Assembly: GCA_041391125.1 (NCBI GenBank)
Contig: JAWKON010000001.1
Coordinates: 186,001-250,000 of the forward strand
Direction of reading: 5' to 3'
Source of the DNA: JACKBC01 sp041391125
GTDB taxonomy: Bacteria; Chloroflexota; Anaerolineae; Caldilineales; Caldilineaceae
DNA: 64,000 nt
In this document: one piece after another, positions 37,722 through 49,718 of the stretch
Layout: every line of letters begins with the position of its first letter
Position numbering within the stretch: the stretch's first letter is position 1
Notes under the pieces: model-generated
What the model was told of the DNA's origin: nothing
The model's input: only the letters and a program-made list of their open reading frames with translations
The model's database searches: none
Translations under genes and position numbers: made by a program

Positions 37722-40700
37722 CTAATTCACCGCGCCCAACGCCATAAGCGTCGTCACCTGCGCCGGCGTAAGCCCCGTGGCGCCCGCAAGCTGCATGCCC
37801 TCATAGGGGCGCGGCGCCTGGCGGGTAGCCAGACATTGACCGCTGGCCACGTCCCACCAGCGGATGGTGTCATCGGCGCTGCCGCTGATCAGCGTGCGGC
37901 CATCGGGGGTAAAGAGGATGGCGCGCACCTCTAGACTGTGGTCGTGCAAACTATAAAGCAAGTGGGGACGTTGCACATCCCACACGCAGATGGTGCGGTC
38001 GGCGCCGGCTGTGGCCAGCCGCGCGCCGTCCGGTGAGAAGGCCATGCCGTAAATCCAACTGCTGTGGCCCTGCAACGTGTGCAGACAGTGGCCGCCGTGG
38101 GCATCCCACAGCCGCAGGTGCTGATCGCTGCCGCCGCTGGCCAACAGGGCGCCGTCCGGGCTGTAGGCCAGCGCGGTGACCCAGTTGGTGTGGCCGTGCA
38201 GCGTCATGGTCAGCTCACCTTGGGGCCAGCGCAGCCATTGTACGGTCCCCTGCGTGCCGCCAAAAGCCAGCGTCTTTGCATCGGGGCTCAGGGCAATGGC
38301 CCACACGCTGTAGCCCGGTTTGATGGTTTGCAACAGCCCACCAGTGGCGATCTGCCAGCGCCGGATCGACCAATCGCTGCAACAACTGATGAGTTCAGCG
38401 CCATCGTGGCTAAAGCGCAGCGTGCGCAGCCAGCCCGTATGCCCACGCAGCACCTTGGGCGGCTGACCGCCGGCCGCATCCCAGATCTGAATGGTGTGAT
38501 CGATGCTGCCGCTGGCCAGGAGTTGGCCGCCTGGCTGCCAGGCCACGCAGGTCACCTCGTTTTGATGCAGCGGCAGCGCGCGCGTCAAAGTTCGCTGCGC
38601 CGCATCCCACAATCGCACCTGGCGATCCTGATGCGCGCTGGCCAGCACCGCGCCATCCGCCGTCAGCGCTAACCCCATGACTCCCTGGGCATGACCATAC
38701 AGCCGCTGCAACGGTTGGCCTCCCGCCGCATCCACAGACATAACGTGCGGTCGGCGCTGCCGCTGGCCAGCTTGGCGCGCCGGTGGGGCTATAGGCAACG
38801 CACGTCACTTCATCGCCGTGGCCATAAAGCATGGCCGGTGACTGCCCGTCGCCTGTCGACCAAAGGCAGACCGTCCGGTCCGTGCTGCTGCTGGCCAGAT
38901 ATGCACCGTCCTTGCGCTAAAGGCCAGCCCGGTGATTTGGCCGCTCTGTTTGCGCAGGGAGTGGCTGGGGAGAGAGAGCGTGGCAGCGGCGGCGAGAGCG
39001 AGGTGGATTGCCTGTTGCCAACGGCGCGCGGCGCAGCAGGGGCCAGTTGCCACAAGCAAATGGCGCGATCCTGGCTGGCGCCGGCCAACCGTGCGCCGTC
39101 GGGGCTGAAAGGCCAGCGCCAGCACATTGGCGTGCTCATTCTACAGCCGCGCCGCGACGGCGCCGCTGGCAATGTGCCAGATCACCGTCAGCCCTTCTTC
39201 GCCGCCCGCGGCCAGAATTCGCCGGTGCGGATCGATGGCCACCGCCCGCGTCCCCTGCCCATGTGCATGAAAACGCGCAATTTCGCTGCCGGTGGCGGCC
39301 TCCCACAACACAACATTGCCGTCGCCGCCCGCACTGGCCAGCAGCCGGCCGTCCCGACTCAAGGCCAGCCGCCACACCCCCCGCTGGTGGCCGCGCACGC
39401 TGTACCGCAGGGGCGCCTCCGCCTGCGGAAAGTCGCCGACTTGGCTCAGATCCCAGGCGCAGATCAACTGGTCGTCGCTGCAACTGTACAACGTGGCGCC
39501 GTCCGGGCTGACCAGCACCGAAAAGACATAGTTCGTATGCGCCCGCCAGACGCCCAGCGGTTGCCCGTCGGCCACGCGCCAGAGCCGAATGTTCCCCACT
39601 TCGGTGCCGGCGACCAACAACTGACCATCGGCGCTAAAGGTCAGCGCCGTAATGGTGGCAAACTTGTCGGTAAAGCGACACCCTGCAAAGTGACAGCCGC
39701 GCAAATTCACCCCTTGCAGCACAGTGTCGGCCAGATCGGCCTGCCGAAGGGTCAGCCCGGTAAAATCATAATCCGCCACCTCAAGCTCAAGTTGCAGCAG
39801 CAGGTTGAGCAGATTGCCGGCGCCATAACCGGCTGCCGACGCATCAACCGTGTGCAGATGGTCCAGGAGCACGTTGAGTTGTTGGCCTAAACGGACTGTG
39901 CCCCATGTGGCGCGTATCTGTTCCGCAACTGGCTGCAAGATCAAGCGGCGCTGGCTCTGGCGCACATACTCTTTGGCTTGCGCTTTGACGAGCGCATGAT
40001 GCAGCAGACGATGGGGAACCCCCTCTTCAATCTCGCGGCAGACCTGGGCCACGAGCCGCGCGGTCACATACTCGGTCACCACATTTTGCAGAAGAAAACC
40101 ATGCGCCGCGGGCCGACCGGGCGGCTGGTTCGCCGCGTTCTCTTTTTCCAGCAGCGAACGGCGCCGCAGCGCATTGACCGCTTCCACCAGCGCGGGCATG
40201 GAGATCGGCGGCTGCAGATTGGCGCGCAACTGGGCCAAGGTCAACGGCTCCCGCTCAATCGCCAGCCAGAGCAGAATATCGCGTTCCAAAACTGAAAGCC
40301 GCTGCCACTGCTGATCGAGCACATCGCGAATGTCATCAAAAATGAGCGGCTGCGCCAAAAAAGCCGCCGCATCCCCGTCGAAGAGTTCCTGAATTGTCTC
40401 GCCCACCAGCATCAGCGCCAGCGGATTGCCGGAGTATCGCGCCACCAGATCCGCCGCCGCACCCGCGCGCAAAGCCATGCCCTGGCCGCGCAGGATTGCC
40501 TGCCCAGCCGCAACCGAAAGTCCCGCCAGCGCCAGCATCTGCACGGTGGGCCGCTCACGCGCCAGGCGCACCACTTCCGGCGGCGCCTCCCGGCTGGTCA
40601 GCAGCAGGGCGGATTGATGACCGGTTTCGCCAAAGCGTTTGAACAACTGCCCATACGCTTCATAACCGGGCCGGTAGTGACCGCTGCCGCCATCCCCCTC

Positions 40701-41879
40701 CAACACGCTTTCCACATTGTCGAGGATCAAGAGACAGCGCCGCGCTTGCAATTGGGCAAAGAGCGCCGTCAGCGCGCGGCTGAAATCGCCTTGGTCCTGC
40801 GCGCTGTGCGGCCCATCCAACAAGCGCAGCCAGCCGCTTAGCACTTCTGCCAGCGGCGGCGCGTTAAGCAACGACCGCCAGATCACCACCTCGAAATGAG
40901 GAACGAACTGGCGCGCAACAAAGGCCGCCAGCGTCGTCTTGCCCATGCCGCCCATCCCTAGCAGCGCAACGACCCGGCAATGGTCGGCAACCAGCCAGCG
41001 CGCGAGTTCGCGGATTTCCCCATCGCGGCCATGTAGCTGCGGCGGTTCCGGCGCTTCGCCCCAGTCGGTGAGAGGATGAGGGGATGACAAGATGACAGGA
41101 TGAGGCGGTGCTGTCATCTTGTCATCTTGCCATCTTGTCATCTTGTCATCCCCGCCGCGGATCTGCTCCGCCAGCGCGGCCGTCTCCGCATCGGGTTCGA
41201 CATTCAGTGCGGTGGCGAGAATTTGGCGGCAGAGTTCGTATTGGGTCAAGGCGGCGCTGCGGTCGCTCTGGGCGGCCAGCGCCATCATCAATTGGCGGTG
41301 AGCCGGCTCGCGCCACGGCTCCAGCGTGAGCTGGCGGCGGGCATAGTCGGCGGCCTGGGTGAAGTGGTTTTGGTGGAGGGCGGCGGTGGTTAATTGCGCC
41401 AGCGCGGCCAGGGCTTGCACATGCAGCGCTTCGCGGCGCACCAGCAGCCACTCGTCAAACGCCTCGTTTTCGGCGTGCAGCCCGGCCAACAGATCGCCGG
41501 TATAGAGCGCCGCGGCATTTTCTGGCTCCCCTTGTTGCAGATGGCGGGCAAAAATCGCCACATCGGTCTCAAAGTCAGCCGCCGGGTTGATTTGCACATG
41601 GTCACGGGTTACGTGCAGGAAGGGCAGGGCGCCATCCGTGGGTTTGTCGAACATCTGCCGCAACTGGTAGAGCGCCTGGCGCAGATTCTGGCGGGCAACG
41701 GCTTCCGGTTCATCGGGCCAGAAGAGGGCGGCCAGCCGTTCACGCGGCTGCGGATGGGCCGCTTCCAATACGAGATAGGCGAAGAGCGATTGGAGGCGCG
41801 CCGTGCGCAGCGCCGTCAAGGGCGCGCCGTCGAGGAGCACCTGCAAGTGACCAAAGAGCGTAATTGAGAGCCGCGCCAT
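37722..41879 (-). CDS. Giant BTAD-STAND NTPase-pentapeptide-WD40 regulator (frameshifted)
   Basis: Joined, about 1385 residues. Residues 1-240 are a SARP-type winged helix plus BTAD domain (LFGHLQVLLDGAPLTALRTARLQSL; REPAHRQLMMALAAQSDRSAALTQYE). A linker at about 243-270 is translated from an inserted octamer repeat. A STAND/NB-ARC module follows with P-loop GMGGMGKTTLAAF (near 306) and Walker B CLLILDNVES (near 385). A few pentapeptide units (LRQADLADTVLQGVNLRG) lead into 14 WD40 repeats, enough for two seven-bladed propellers. The frame breaks at about 39145, 38930, 38820 and 38790. Such proteins are ATP-dependent signal-receiving switches; the signal is unknown. The 75-residue protein at 42042 lies on the opposite strand nearby. 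Confidence 0.9.
41071..41152. repeat. Octamer repeat (CATCTTGT) inserted in frame in a coding region
   Basis: Left arm GATGACAAGATGACAG (41083-41098) is the exact complement of 41111-41126, and the right side repeats CATCTTGT four times. It is translated as DDKMTRWQDDKMT within the linker between the BTAD and STAND domains and leaves the frame open. Confidence 0.85.
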
Positions 41880-42041
41880 CGATGTCTATCCTCTACTCCA
41901 ATCGCAACGATCCACACCCGCCAATTATACCATTTTCTGGTCATTGACGAGCCCGTTGACGAAGCGCCGCGCCGCGTTGACGGGCGGTTGACGGCGGCCG
42001 GGTATGCTCATCACGCGCAACAGAGTTGAGCAGGAGCGACC

Positions 42042-42269
42042 ATGAAGGCCGAACGAGAGTCACTGCAATCGAATTTGTTACCGCCCCCAACCGGCGAGCT
42101 GCTGCATCGCTCCTATTTGTTGCGGCTTTGGCGCAGTAATGTGAACGGCGAGTGGCGCGCCTCGCTGCAATCGGTGCAGAGCGGCGAACGCCACATGTTT
42201 GCGGATATCGACAGTTTGTTGGCTTTTTTGGTTGAGCAATCGCAGCCTCAGCGCCGGGGGAATGGCTAA
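42042..42269 (+). CDS. Conserved small protein, function unknown
   Basis: 75 residues with AGGAG five bases before the ATG. The central part, HRSYLLRLWRSNVNGEWRASLQSVQSGERHMFADIDSLLAFL, looks like a single compact domain, with conserved-looking aromatic and Arg residues. I have an impression that similar short proteins occur next to BTAD regulators in this group, but cannot verify it. It is divergent to the giant regulator and precedes the surface protein gene by 37 bases. Confidence 0.6.
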   Translation: MKAERESLQSNLLPPPTGELLHRSYLLRLWRSNVNGEWRASLQSVQSGERHMFADIDSLLAFLVEQSQPQRRGNG

Positions 42270-42305
42270 TAAGCGCCATATTTTGTGAAAAGAAAGGAAG
42301 AATCT

Positions 42306-45001
42306 ATGTCTCACATTCTTGCCCATGTATGTCGGCATCACCGTTGGCTTGGGCTAATTATCGTCGTGGCCGCGCTTGGGCTAGTCTGGCTACCGGGCGC
42401 CCCTGTCCACGCCCAAAGCATTGACGATGGTTTGGCCGGCTATTGGCCCTTTGATGCCGATAACCCACCTTTGGATCTGTCGGGCAATGGCAACACGGTC
42501 ACCCTGGGCAGCGGCCTGCAACTGACGACCGCTGTCGCGCCCACTGTGTTTGCCAACACCGGCGCCTTGCTGTCCACGCCCGGTTCCAATAGCTATGCCA
42601 CCGCGCCGGGCGCCGGCATTGACAATCTGACCGACTATACGATTGCCTTCTGGCTGCGGGTCAATGACGCGGCCAACGCCGATGCGGATCTGCTGGCCCT
42701 GGGCAATCGGCTGGTCATTCAGGACCGGATTCTGCAAAGTCAGCAGCAGGTACTCAGCGTGCGTTTCCCGCTGCGTATCTATCCTTACCCGGTTGAAGCT
42801 CTGCTGGCGCCCAATTCGTGGAATCACATCGGTGTTGTCATTCGGGGGAACGAAACGCGCATATACATGAACGGTCAGCTCGCCCAGCAGGAAACGTACC
42901 TGGCTGGCTCGTCCGGAGATCCTGGCGGCGGCGTGCGCTTTAGCAGCCCCACGGCGCCCTTAAACGGCACTCTGGATGATGTGCGCATTTACAACCGGGC
43001 GCTGAACGCCAGCGAGATGGCCGCCCTGCCCTATAACTGCAACAATGCGCAGGGCGCACCTGCCGGCGAATGCCAAGCGCTAGTCAATCTCTTTCGCAAC
43101 ACCGATGGGATGCAGTGGACAAATCATACAAACTGGCTGCAAAACAATACGCCCTGCACCTGGTTTGGCGTGTTGTGCAACAATGACCACGTTTTTGCGC
43201 TCACCTTGCCGCAAAATAAGCTGCGCGGCGGGCTGCCCACCGCATTGGGTGATCTGGCGCAGTTGGTCGTCCTGCAATTGCCCAATAATCAACTCACCGG
43301 CGATCTGCCCCTGGAACTTGGCAACCTCAGCCAGTTGCAAACGCTGGATCTTTATGGCAATCAATTGGGCGGGCAGTTGCCCTTCACGCTGGGCAATTTG
43401 CGCAAGCTGACCACGCTGCGTCTCTACAACAATCAACTGCGCGGTCCCGTTCCGCAACAGCTTGCTAATTTGACCAATCTGCTCACGTTGGATTTGGGCT
43501 TTAACTCGCTGACCGCCGACGCACCCGCCCTGGTGAGCTTCCTCAATAACACGCAACCCAACTGGGCTACCACCCAAACCGTGCCGCCAACCCACCTGCA
43601 AGCCACCGTGCAGTCCAGCACCAGCATTTCGCTCACCTGGACGCCGATCGCCTATACCGCCGACGCCGGTTACTACGAGGTCTTGGCCTCGACGCCCACC
43701 AGCGGCGTCTATCAATCTGTGGGCCAGAGCGCCAACAAAAGCGCCACCGGTTTTCTGGTCAGCGGTCTCGCGGCTGGGCAAAGCTATTCTTTCGTGGTGC
43801 GCACCTTTACGCCCAAGCACGCCCTGCAACAAAACGACATGCTGAGCGACAGCACCGACCCGTCGCGCTCCCGCTTACGGTCAACCAGCCACCAATCGCG
43901 CAAAATGATAGCTACACGACAAACCAGGATACGCCATTGACGGTCGATGCCGCCCACGGCCTGCTGGCCAACGATAGCGACCCGGACGGCGACCAAGCTG
44001 ACCATCGGCTCGATTACAGCGGATCAATCCGGGCAGCCAATTGGCGCTCAACCCAGATGGATCGTTTGTCTACACACCCGCGGCTGGCATTGTGGGCGCC
44101 GATACCTTCACCTATCAGGCCAGTGACGGCCAGCCCTCTTTCCAACCCGGCGACGGTTGCAGCTTTCAAGTCAAGCAAAACGCAGCCCGACAACCCAACT
44201 GCCACCATCACCATTGCGCTGGATGTGCAGCCGGACAGCAAGACGAATTTCAACTTTGGCGGCAGCTTGGGCGTTTTCAAATTGGATGACATCACACCGC
44301 CGGATAGCGACGCCTATAGCAGCAGCAAAAGCTTCACCGTGCCGCCAGGGACGTACACCGTCGCTGAGCAGTTGGTCAATGGCTATCTGGATGCCAACAT
44401 CAGTTGTAATCCACCAGCAGCCACATTGGCCGATCTGGCGCAGCATCAGATCGTCATCAACGCGGCGGCGGGCGCCAACCTCACCTGCACCTTTGTCGTC
44501 CAGGGCGCCGGCCAAATCATCGCAAACAAATACAACGACCGCAACCACAATCACCAGCGCAACAGCCGTGACGAATGGCTCAACGGTTGGCAGATGCAGG
44601 TGCACAGCCCATACACCTCGCTCACCGCTACCCAGGCGACGGCAGGATGAAGGGCGCACTGTGTTCAACAACTTGTTTGCTGGAACTTACACGGTTTGCG
44701 AAGTGCCTCAAACCAACTGGTTTGCCATTACGCCCAACGTGCAAAATACGACCTACAACCAGCCCCTGCTACACCGTCAACGTGGCGGCGGGGCAGGCGG
44801 TCTGGGTGCGCTTTGGTAACAGCACCGCGCCTTTGGTCAGTGGGGCAGACGCCAATGTCGCGCCCATCGAGGATATTGTGGTCTGCGATCTGCCGGCCAC
44901 GGACGACGTCGGTAACCCATTGAGCGCCGAACGCGACCCGTGGGAGGAAGAGGAGCAGGCCATTAAACGACACGATCTTTCTGCCGCTGATAAACCGTTG
45001 A
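42306..45001 (+). CDS. Giant surface protein: LamG, LRR, FN3, cadherin-like, SdrD-B domains (frameshifted)
   Basis: Start 42306 follows AAAGGAAG. The chain begins with a signal peptide ending VHAQ, a LamG-like lectin domain (GLAGYWPFDADNPP; DVRIYNRALNASEMAAL), a plant-type LRR unit (WTNHTNWLQ, LCNN, then four to five LxxLxLxxNQLxGxLP repeats), an FN3 domain (SISLTWTPIAYTADAGYYEV) and, after a frame break near 43870, a cadherin-like domain (LTVDAAHGLLANDSDPDGD; FVYTPAAGIVGADTFTY) and an SdrD-B-like domain (ANKYNDRN, TVCEVPQTNW). Further breaks occur near 44000, 44150, 44640, 44760 and 44970. In the last frame it ends IFLPLINR-stop at 45001, a tail shared with two other secreted proteins here. 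Likely an adhesin or matrix protein. Confidence 0.85.
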
Positions 45002-45067
45002 AACTACAGAATGAATTCTGCGCCACGGGAAACCGGTTAAGAAAGAGCAAAAATCAAACAGGGAAAC

Positions 45068-45130
45068 GAGCGGAGGCTGAGCTTGTCGAAGCCGCAGCGG
45101 CGCCGGTTTCGACAAGCTCAGCCTCCGCTC
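45068..45130. repeat. Perfect 23-bp inverted repeat, CTTCGACA type
   Basis: Arms that contain GCTTGTCGAA and its complement TTCGACAAGC are exact over 23 bases, around a 17-nt GC-rich loop. Shares its core with 8520-8545. It directly follows the surface protein stop at 45001, and can also end transcription from both sides. Confidence 0.8.
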
Positions 45131-45172
45131 ACTCGACGATTTTGTTAATCCACCAAAACCGGAAAGACGCCA

Positions 45173-45576
45173 TCACCATATTGTCGTGACAATGGATGTG
45201 TGAATCTTATGATCGCGACTAATAACAGGTACCCCAAGATGGAATGCTGTAGCGGTCACAATCCGATCCGGCAATTCTGGAACCTGTGTTCGTGCAATTT
45301 GGCGCATGGCTTCAGCAATTGTGTGATCAAATGGGATTTCCACCAAAGTGGTATGCGGTCGCCCTATCGCTTGAATCACACGTTCAAAGGCAAGAGTATC
45401 AATTCTTCGTTTCTCGACCAGATAGATGATTTCCGCCAACGTAATTGAGGCAATCGCAATCTGGTCACCCGCCTGTCAATTGAATCCATCAGGGCGCTAG
45501 CGGTTGATGAAAGACGAGCATCGTTATAGAGATACCACAAAATTGTATGCGTATCCGCAACTACTCGAATTGCCAT
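45173..45576 (-). CDS. PIN-domain toxin, VapC type (frameshifted)
   Basis: The start 45576 has AGGAG five bases upstream and gives VVADTHTILWYLYND with the first catalytic Asp. The frame breaks near 45460; the other frame continues with TLAEIIYLVEKRRID, the middle acidic region, and ends DRIVTATAFHLGVPVISRD, which holds the last two acidic residues of the PIN active site. Read together it is a complete VapC of about 134 residues, a ribonuclease of the type II toxin class. The antitoxin gene is two bases upstream. Confidence 0.85.
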
Positions 45577-45578
45577 AG

Positions 45579-45846
45579 CTACTCCTGCCCAAAGGTTGCC
45601 CACATTTCGTGTTGCACCTCGTCAATTTCCGCGGCGGATGGAGCAGGTCCTAGATCAGCAAGTAATCCACGTAATGGTTTACGCGTCCATTCCGGCGTAG
45701 CTGACTCCACTTCTTCAAGCATCCATTCAACCTTGGGGGCAAGACGGACAATAAGCCAGAATTTGATCTTTGGGGCGCAGTTGCTGGGCGAGGCTAAATA
45801 CCTGCTCAAAGGTAACTTCATCGGCGATTATTACTTGATTACTCAT
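45579..45846 (-). CDS. VapB-like antitoxin (frameshifted)
   Basis: AAAGGAG lies before the start 45846 (MSNQVIIADEVTFEQVFSLAQQL). The frame breaks near 45775; the other frame gives IVRLAPKVEWMLEEVESATPEW and ends EIDEVQHEMWATFGQE just before the toxin start. About 88 residues. The first half could be the DNA-binding dimer, the acidic second half the toxin-wrapping tail. The order, small size and immediate junction with the PIN gene define the pair; the sequence itself is not a typical AbrB or RHH form. Confidence 0.7.
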
Positions 45847-45875
45847 CTTTTGCTCCTTTCACTATATTTGGAGCA

Positions 45876-45884
45876 ATTATAGCA
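45876..45884 (-). promoter_or_regulatory. Extended -10 promoter of the toxin-antitoxin unit
   Basis: The minus strand reads TGCTATAAT, a perfect extended -10 element, about 30 bases before the antitoxin start. The -35 region (TCATTG) is weak, as expected for extended -10 promoters. Confidence 0.6.
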
Positions 45885-46061
45885 CACATTGGATATTACA
45901 ATGACGCATAGTCCCATGTTGCTAACAACAACCAGCGCGGAAGCCGAACGTGATATACCACGTTTGCTGTAGCAGGCTGGGAATTCATTCCTTGCCTTAA
46001 TGGGCGACTTGCTCACCTTACTGAACGGCGCTTTGAATCGTTCCTTTTTCTGGGAGAACCT

Positions 46062-49000
46062 ATGAAACCCAATCACCCTCCATTCCATCGCATCTTTTCC
46101 ATTATCACCGTCTGGGCGATCTGTTTTACGCTGGGACTGCAACCAGCGGCTGCTCAAGCGGAACCGGCGCAACTGGCCGACGACATCCCTTGCGACGCCA
46201 CCCCCTTTGGACGCCATTTGACGCTCGGCAACGAGCAGGAGCTTTTGAGAGCATCAACGATAGCGCCGCCCGCAGCCGCAGACCCTCAACTGGCTGGTGC
46301 AGGATCGCAACAGCGCCGGCCAGTTAAGCGCGATTGCGTTTGCCGATGTGGGCGTCACGGCCAATCACATTGCGGCGCTGGCGGCCACGGCGGCCGATCT
46401 CGACGGCGACGGCAAAAGTGAGTTTGTGCAGGGCTACACCGACAGCAGCGGCCAATTTCAGATGGTGGCCCATCGCGACGGTCAAGCCGATCTGGCGCGC
46501 GTAGCGGAAAATTTGGCCAATCAGACCCAGCACGCCCTGGCCGCCGGCGATATTTTGGGGCAGGACAACGGCGCCCAGCAGGTGGTTGCGGTCTCGCGTG
46601 GAGCCGGACAATGTGCTGAATGTGGCGGTCTACAGCGCAACGGTGGCCAGCGGCATCGGCGCCCCGGTGGCGCTGTGGCGTTCCAATATCAGTGGCCGCG
46701 GTCAGGGCAGCCATACCCACGTGGCTGTGGGCAATTTGAACAACAACCGCACGGCCGATATTGTCATCAGCCTGCTGCAAGCCGATGGCACGACCGCACA
46801 GATGATCTTGCTTGAATATCAAGCCAACTTTCAGCAGGGCAGCGGCGCCAACCTTTCCCAAAATCTGCGCGAGCGCGCCACGGCGACCTACTTTGTCGGC
46901 ACGGGGAACGTTGGCCCCAAAGATTTGCAGATGACGCTGGTCGATCTCAGCGGCAGCGGGCAGGATCGGGTGGCGCTGGCCTGGGATCAGGCGGGCGGGC
47001 TGGGCGGGTTGAGCCCCACGCTGTCGTTGCGCACCTTTGATGTGCAGACCATCAACGGGACCGTGCAGTTTGTCAACCGTGAACAGTGGAGCACCCAGTC
47101 CAATTCGCTCAGCTTTGCCCTGGCCGCCGGTGACATCAATGGCGACCACCGCGACGAGCTGGTGGTGGGCTATGATGTCAGGGCAACAGCGTCAACGGCC
47201 TGCTCAATGTGACCGCGCTCGACCTGGTCGACCAGAACACGCCCAACCCCAGCTTTGACGCCGCTGGCCCAGTGGCAGGATGGCGCTGACGACCGCAACA
47301 TGACCAATTTTCTGGCGCTGGCCGTGGGTGACTTTGATAAGGACAATCGCGCCGAAATCGCCGCCGCCTTTAAGGACGCCAACCCCTTTGGTCACCAATT
47401 GCTCTACCTGACCTTCAATGCGACCGCGACCCCCCAAAATTGGAATCTGACCCACTGGGGCCGCCAGGATGCTAGCCTCAAAGGGCCGGTCGGCTTGAGC
47501 TTTGGCGACTGGAACAACGATTCGCTGCGCGCCGTGGTGGGCGGCAAATGCGCCCATGTGGTCGACGCCCACGTGACCGCCGCCGATTTTGTGCCGCCCT
47601 ATTGGCAAAATATTCAGGGCGACCAGAGCAAAGGCGGTTCGCTGGGCCAGGCCGTGAGCCAGGAAGACACGGTGGAGCGTTCGCTCACCTATCACAGCGC
47701 CGACACGGTCTCGGCCTATGTGGGCGTGAGCGCCGGCGTTAGCTTCTTTGATCTGGCCGAATTCAGCGCCGCGGCCAAGGCCACCGGCGCCCAGGAATTG
47801 GCCATGAGCAACACCAATACTACCGGCACTGGCGCGTCAACCACCGTCACCGCCGGCCAGAGTTGGAACGCCGCCGCCGTGGTCTACGAACCGGCCGAAT
47901 ACAACTGCTACAGCTATCAGATGAGCGTGGACGACAACCTGATCGATACGAACAACGCCCGGCTGCGCTTCTGCCAATATCAGACGCTGCCCAATGTCAA
48001 GCCGACGCTGCAGGCCAGCGAGCTGGATAGCTGGGACGCCAACTTTGGCGACAAGCCCGAATATGTCCCCGTGCTGCGCGATTGGGCCAGCCTGGCGCTC
48101 TTTCGCGACAATTTTGCTGAGCAATCGAGCAACCAAGCCACGGCCAAATTGGCGGTCGACAGCGAAATTGTCCACGGCAGCTTTGTGAACGGCGCCGTGG
48201 CGCAGACCAACAGCGAAGCACAGCCCTGGTGGCAGGTCGATCTAGGGTCGGTGCAGCCGATCAGCAAGATCCGCCTGTGGACGCCGGCAGCCAGCCTGGC
48301 CGACTTCTATCTCTTTGTCTCCGCCCATCCCTTTGGCGCGGGCGACAAACCGACCGATCTGCTGGCGCGCCCCGACGTGGCGGCCTATACGCTGGCTGAT
48401 TTGGGCCTCGGTTTCACTATGACCGATACGGCGCCCAGCGAAACCACTTTGGCCACGCTTGACGGTCAGCAGCAGCCGATCCAGGGGCGCTATGTGCGCG
48501 TGCAGCGCGCCGATACAGCGGTGTTGGCGCTGGCTGAGGTGCAGGTCTTTGGGACGAATCATGTGGACCCGGATCGCTATCCGCTGGACATTTGCGATGC
48601 GGGAACCTTTGACTTTTATAATGACGGCGCCTGCCCCATCACGCAGAATGACGGCTACTTTATGGTCAAACTTTACAACCCCAATCATGGCCCCGCCGAG
48701 GATGCCTACGTTTGGAAAAAGGTGCGCGGCCACGTGCTGTGGGATGGGCGGCGCAACGACATCCTCAACGGCAAAAGCGTGACCCGCGGCAACGCCAATA
48801 CGGATTGGTCCATGGCCACTGCCCAGGTCACCAGCAAGGCGCAAGCCCAAGAGCTGGACAACAGCACCAGCGTGGGCGCCGAGTTTGAGGTGGAAGGCGG
48901 CGTGGGGCTCAAGGTGCAGACCGGCGCCGGCGTCGAGCGCACCACCGGCGTGGCCAGCGAAGTGGTGCAGAGCACATCGTGGAGCAACGAGGTCAACATG

Positions 49001-49558
49001 AGCGGGCAGATGCAGGGCTTCCCCACCGGTTATGACGGCGCCGCCAACAATTGGGTGCTCAACTGCCGTTACTTCTTCCAGCCCTACACCTACGAAGTGA
49101 CTGACAGGGCCAACCTGGGCTATCAGCATCGCTACGCCGCGCTCGACTACCTGGTGCCCGACGCCGGTCGTGACAGCGATCTCAAGCGCACGCGCGACCT
49201 GGCCGCCTGTCGCAACGGCAATCTGCCCGGCCCCACCCAAACCGCCAACGATGCCGCCGCCGTCATCACCAACCAGCCCACCGCCATCAGCGTGCTGGCC
49301 AACGACCAGGGCAATGACCTGCTGATCACCAACGTGGGCCAGCCGCAACACGGTTCGACCACTTATACCGCACGCACCATCACGTACACGTCCGCCCCTG
49401 GCTTTAGCGGCACTGATGCCTTTACCTACACGGTGGAAAGCCAGGCAGCGAACAATGTCGGCGCTGCGCAGAATGCGCCCATCACCGGCGTGGTCACAGT
49501 GACGGTGGGGGCGGCGGCTCCTGCGCACGCCATCTATCTGCCGCTGGCGGCGCGGTGA
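46062..49558 (+). CDS. Giant FG-GAP/discoidin secreted protein (frameshifted)
   Basis: GGAG lies before the start. A signal peptide ending AAAQA is followed by FG-GAP/VCBS repeats (ATAADLDGDGKSEFVQGY; VGNLNNNRTADIVI; AGDINGDHRDELVVGY; VGDFDKDNRAEIAAAF). A segment with alternating residues (about 47690-47900) leads to an F5/8-type-C/discoidin domain (ATAKLAVDSEIVHGSF; WWQVDLGSVQPISKIRLW; RYVRVQRAD). Another alternating segment (SVGAEFEVEGGVGLKVQTG) and a cadherin-like domain (ISVLANDQGNDLLITNVG) follow, ending HAIYLPLAAR. Frame breaks lie near 46250, 46590, 47180 and 47260. Likely a surface carbohydrate-binding protein. The second half from 47255 is one open frame of 767 residues. Confidence 0.85.
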
Positions 49559-49718
49559 GGTCTCCACAAAGACAGCCAGTTCAACTGTAAATTGAAGAAA
49601 TAGTTCGGCCAAACGGAGGCTGGTGACGGCGATTTGCGTTTCACATAACAGGCCCGCGCCAATAAAGGCAGCGATTTCTTGACGATCATTCTCTCTATGT
49701 TCAGCAGACGAAAATGAA

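Noticed and set aside
43784..44005. Separate small genes at the frame breaks of the surface protein
   Set aside because: They have no ribosome sites, and joining the frames gives continuous domain sequence ending in the shared tail.
45173..45846. Toxin-antitoxin pair as pseudogenes
   Set aside because: Each gene has just one frame break, with start signals, promoter and active-site residues intact, so sequence error is the simpler reading.
48242..49612. Minus-strand open frame of 456 codons
   Set aside because: Antisense of the FG-GAP/discoidin protein; the sense frame has clear domains and a conserved tail.
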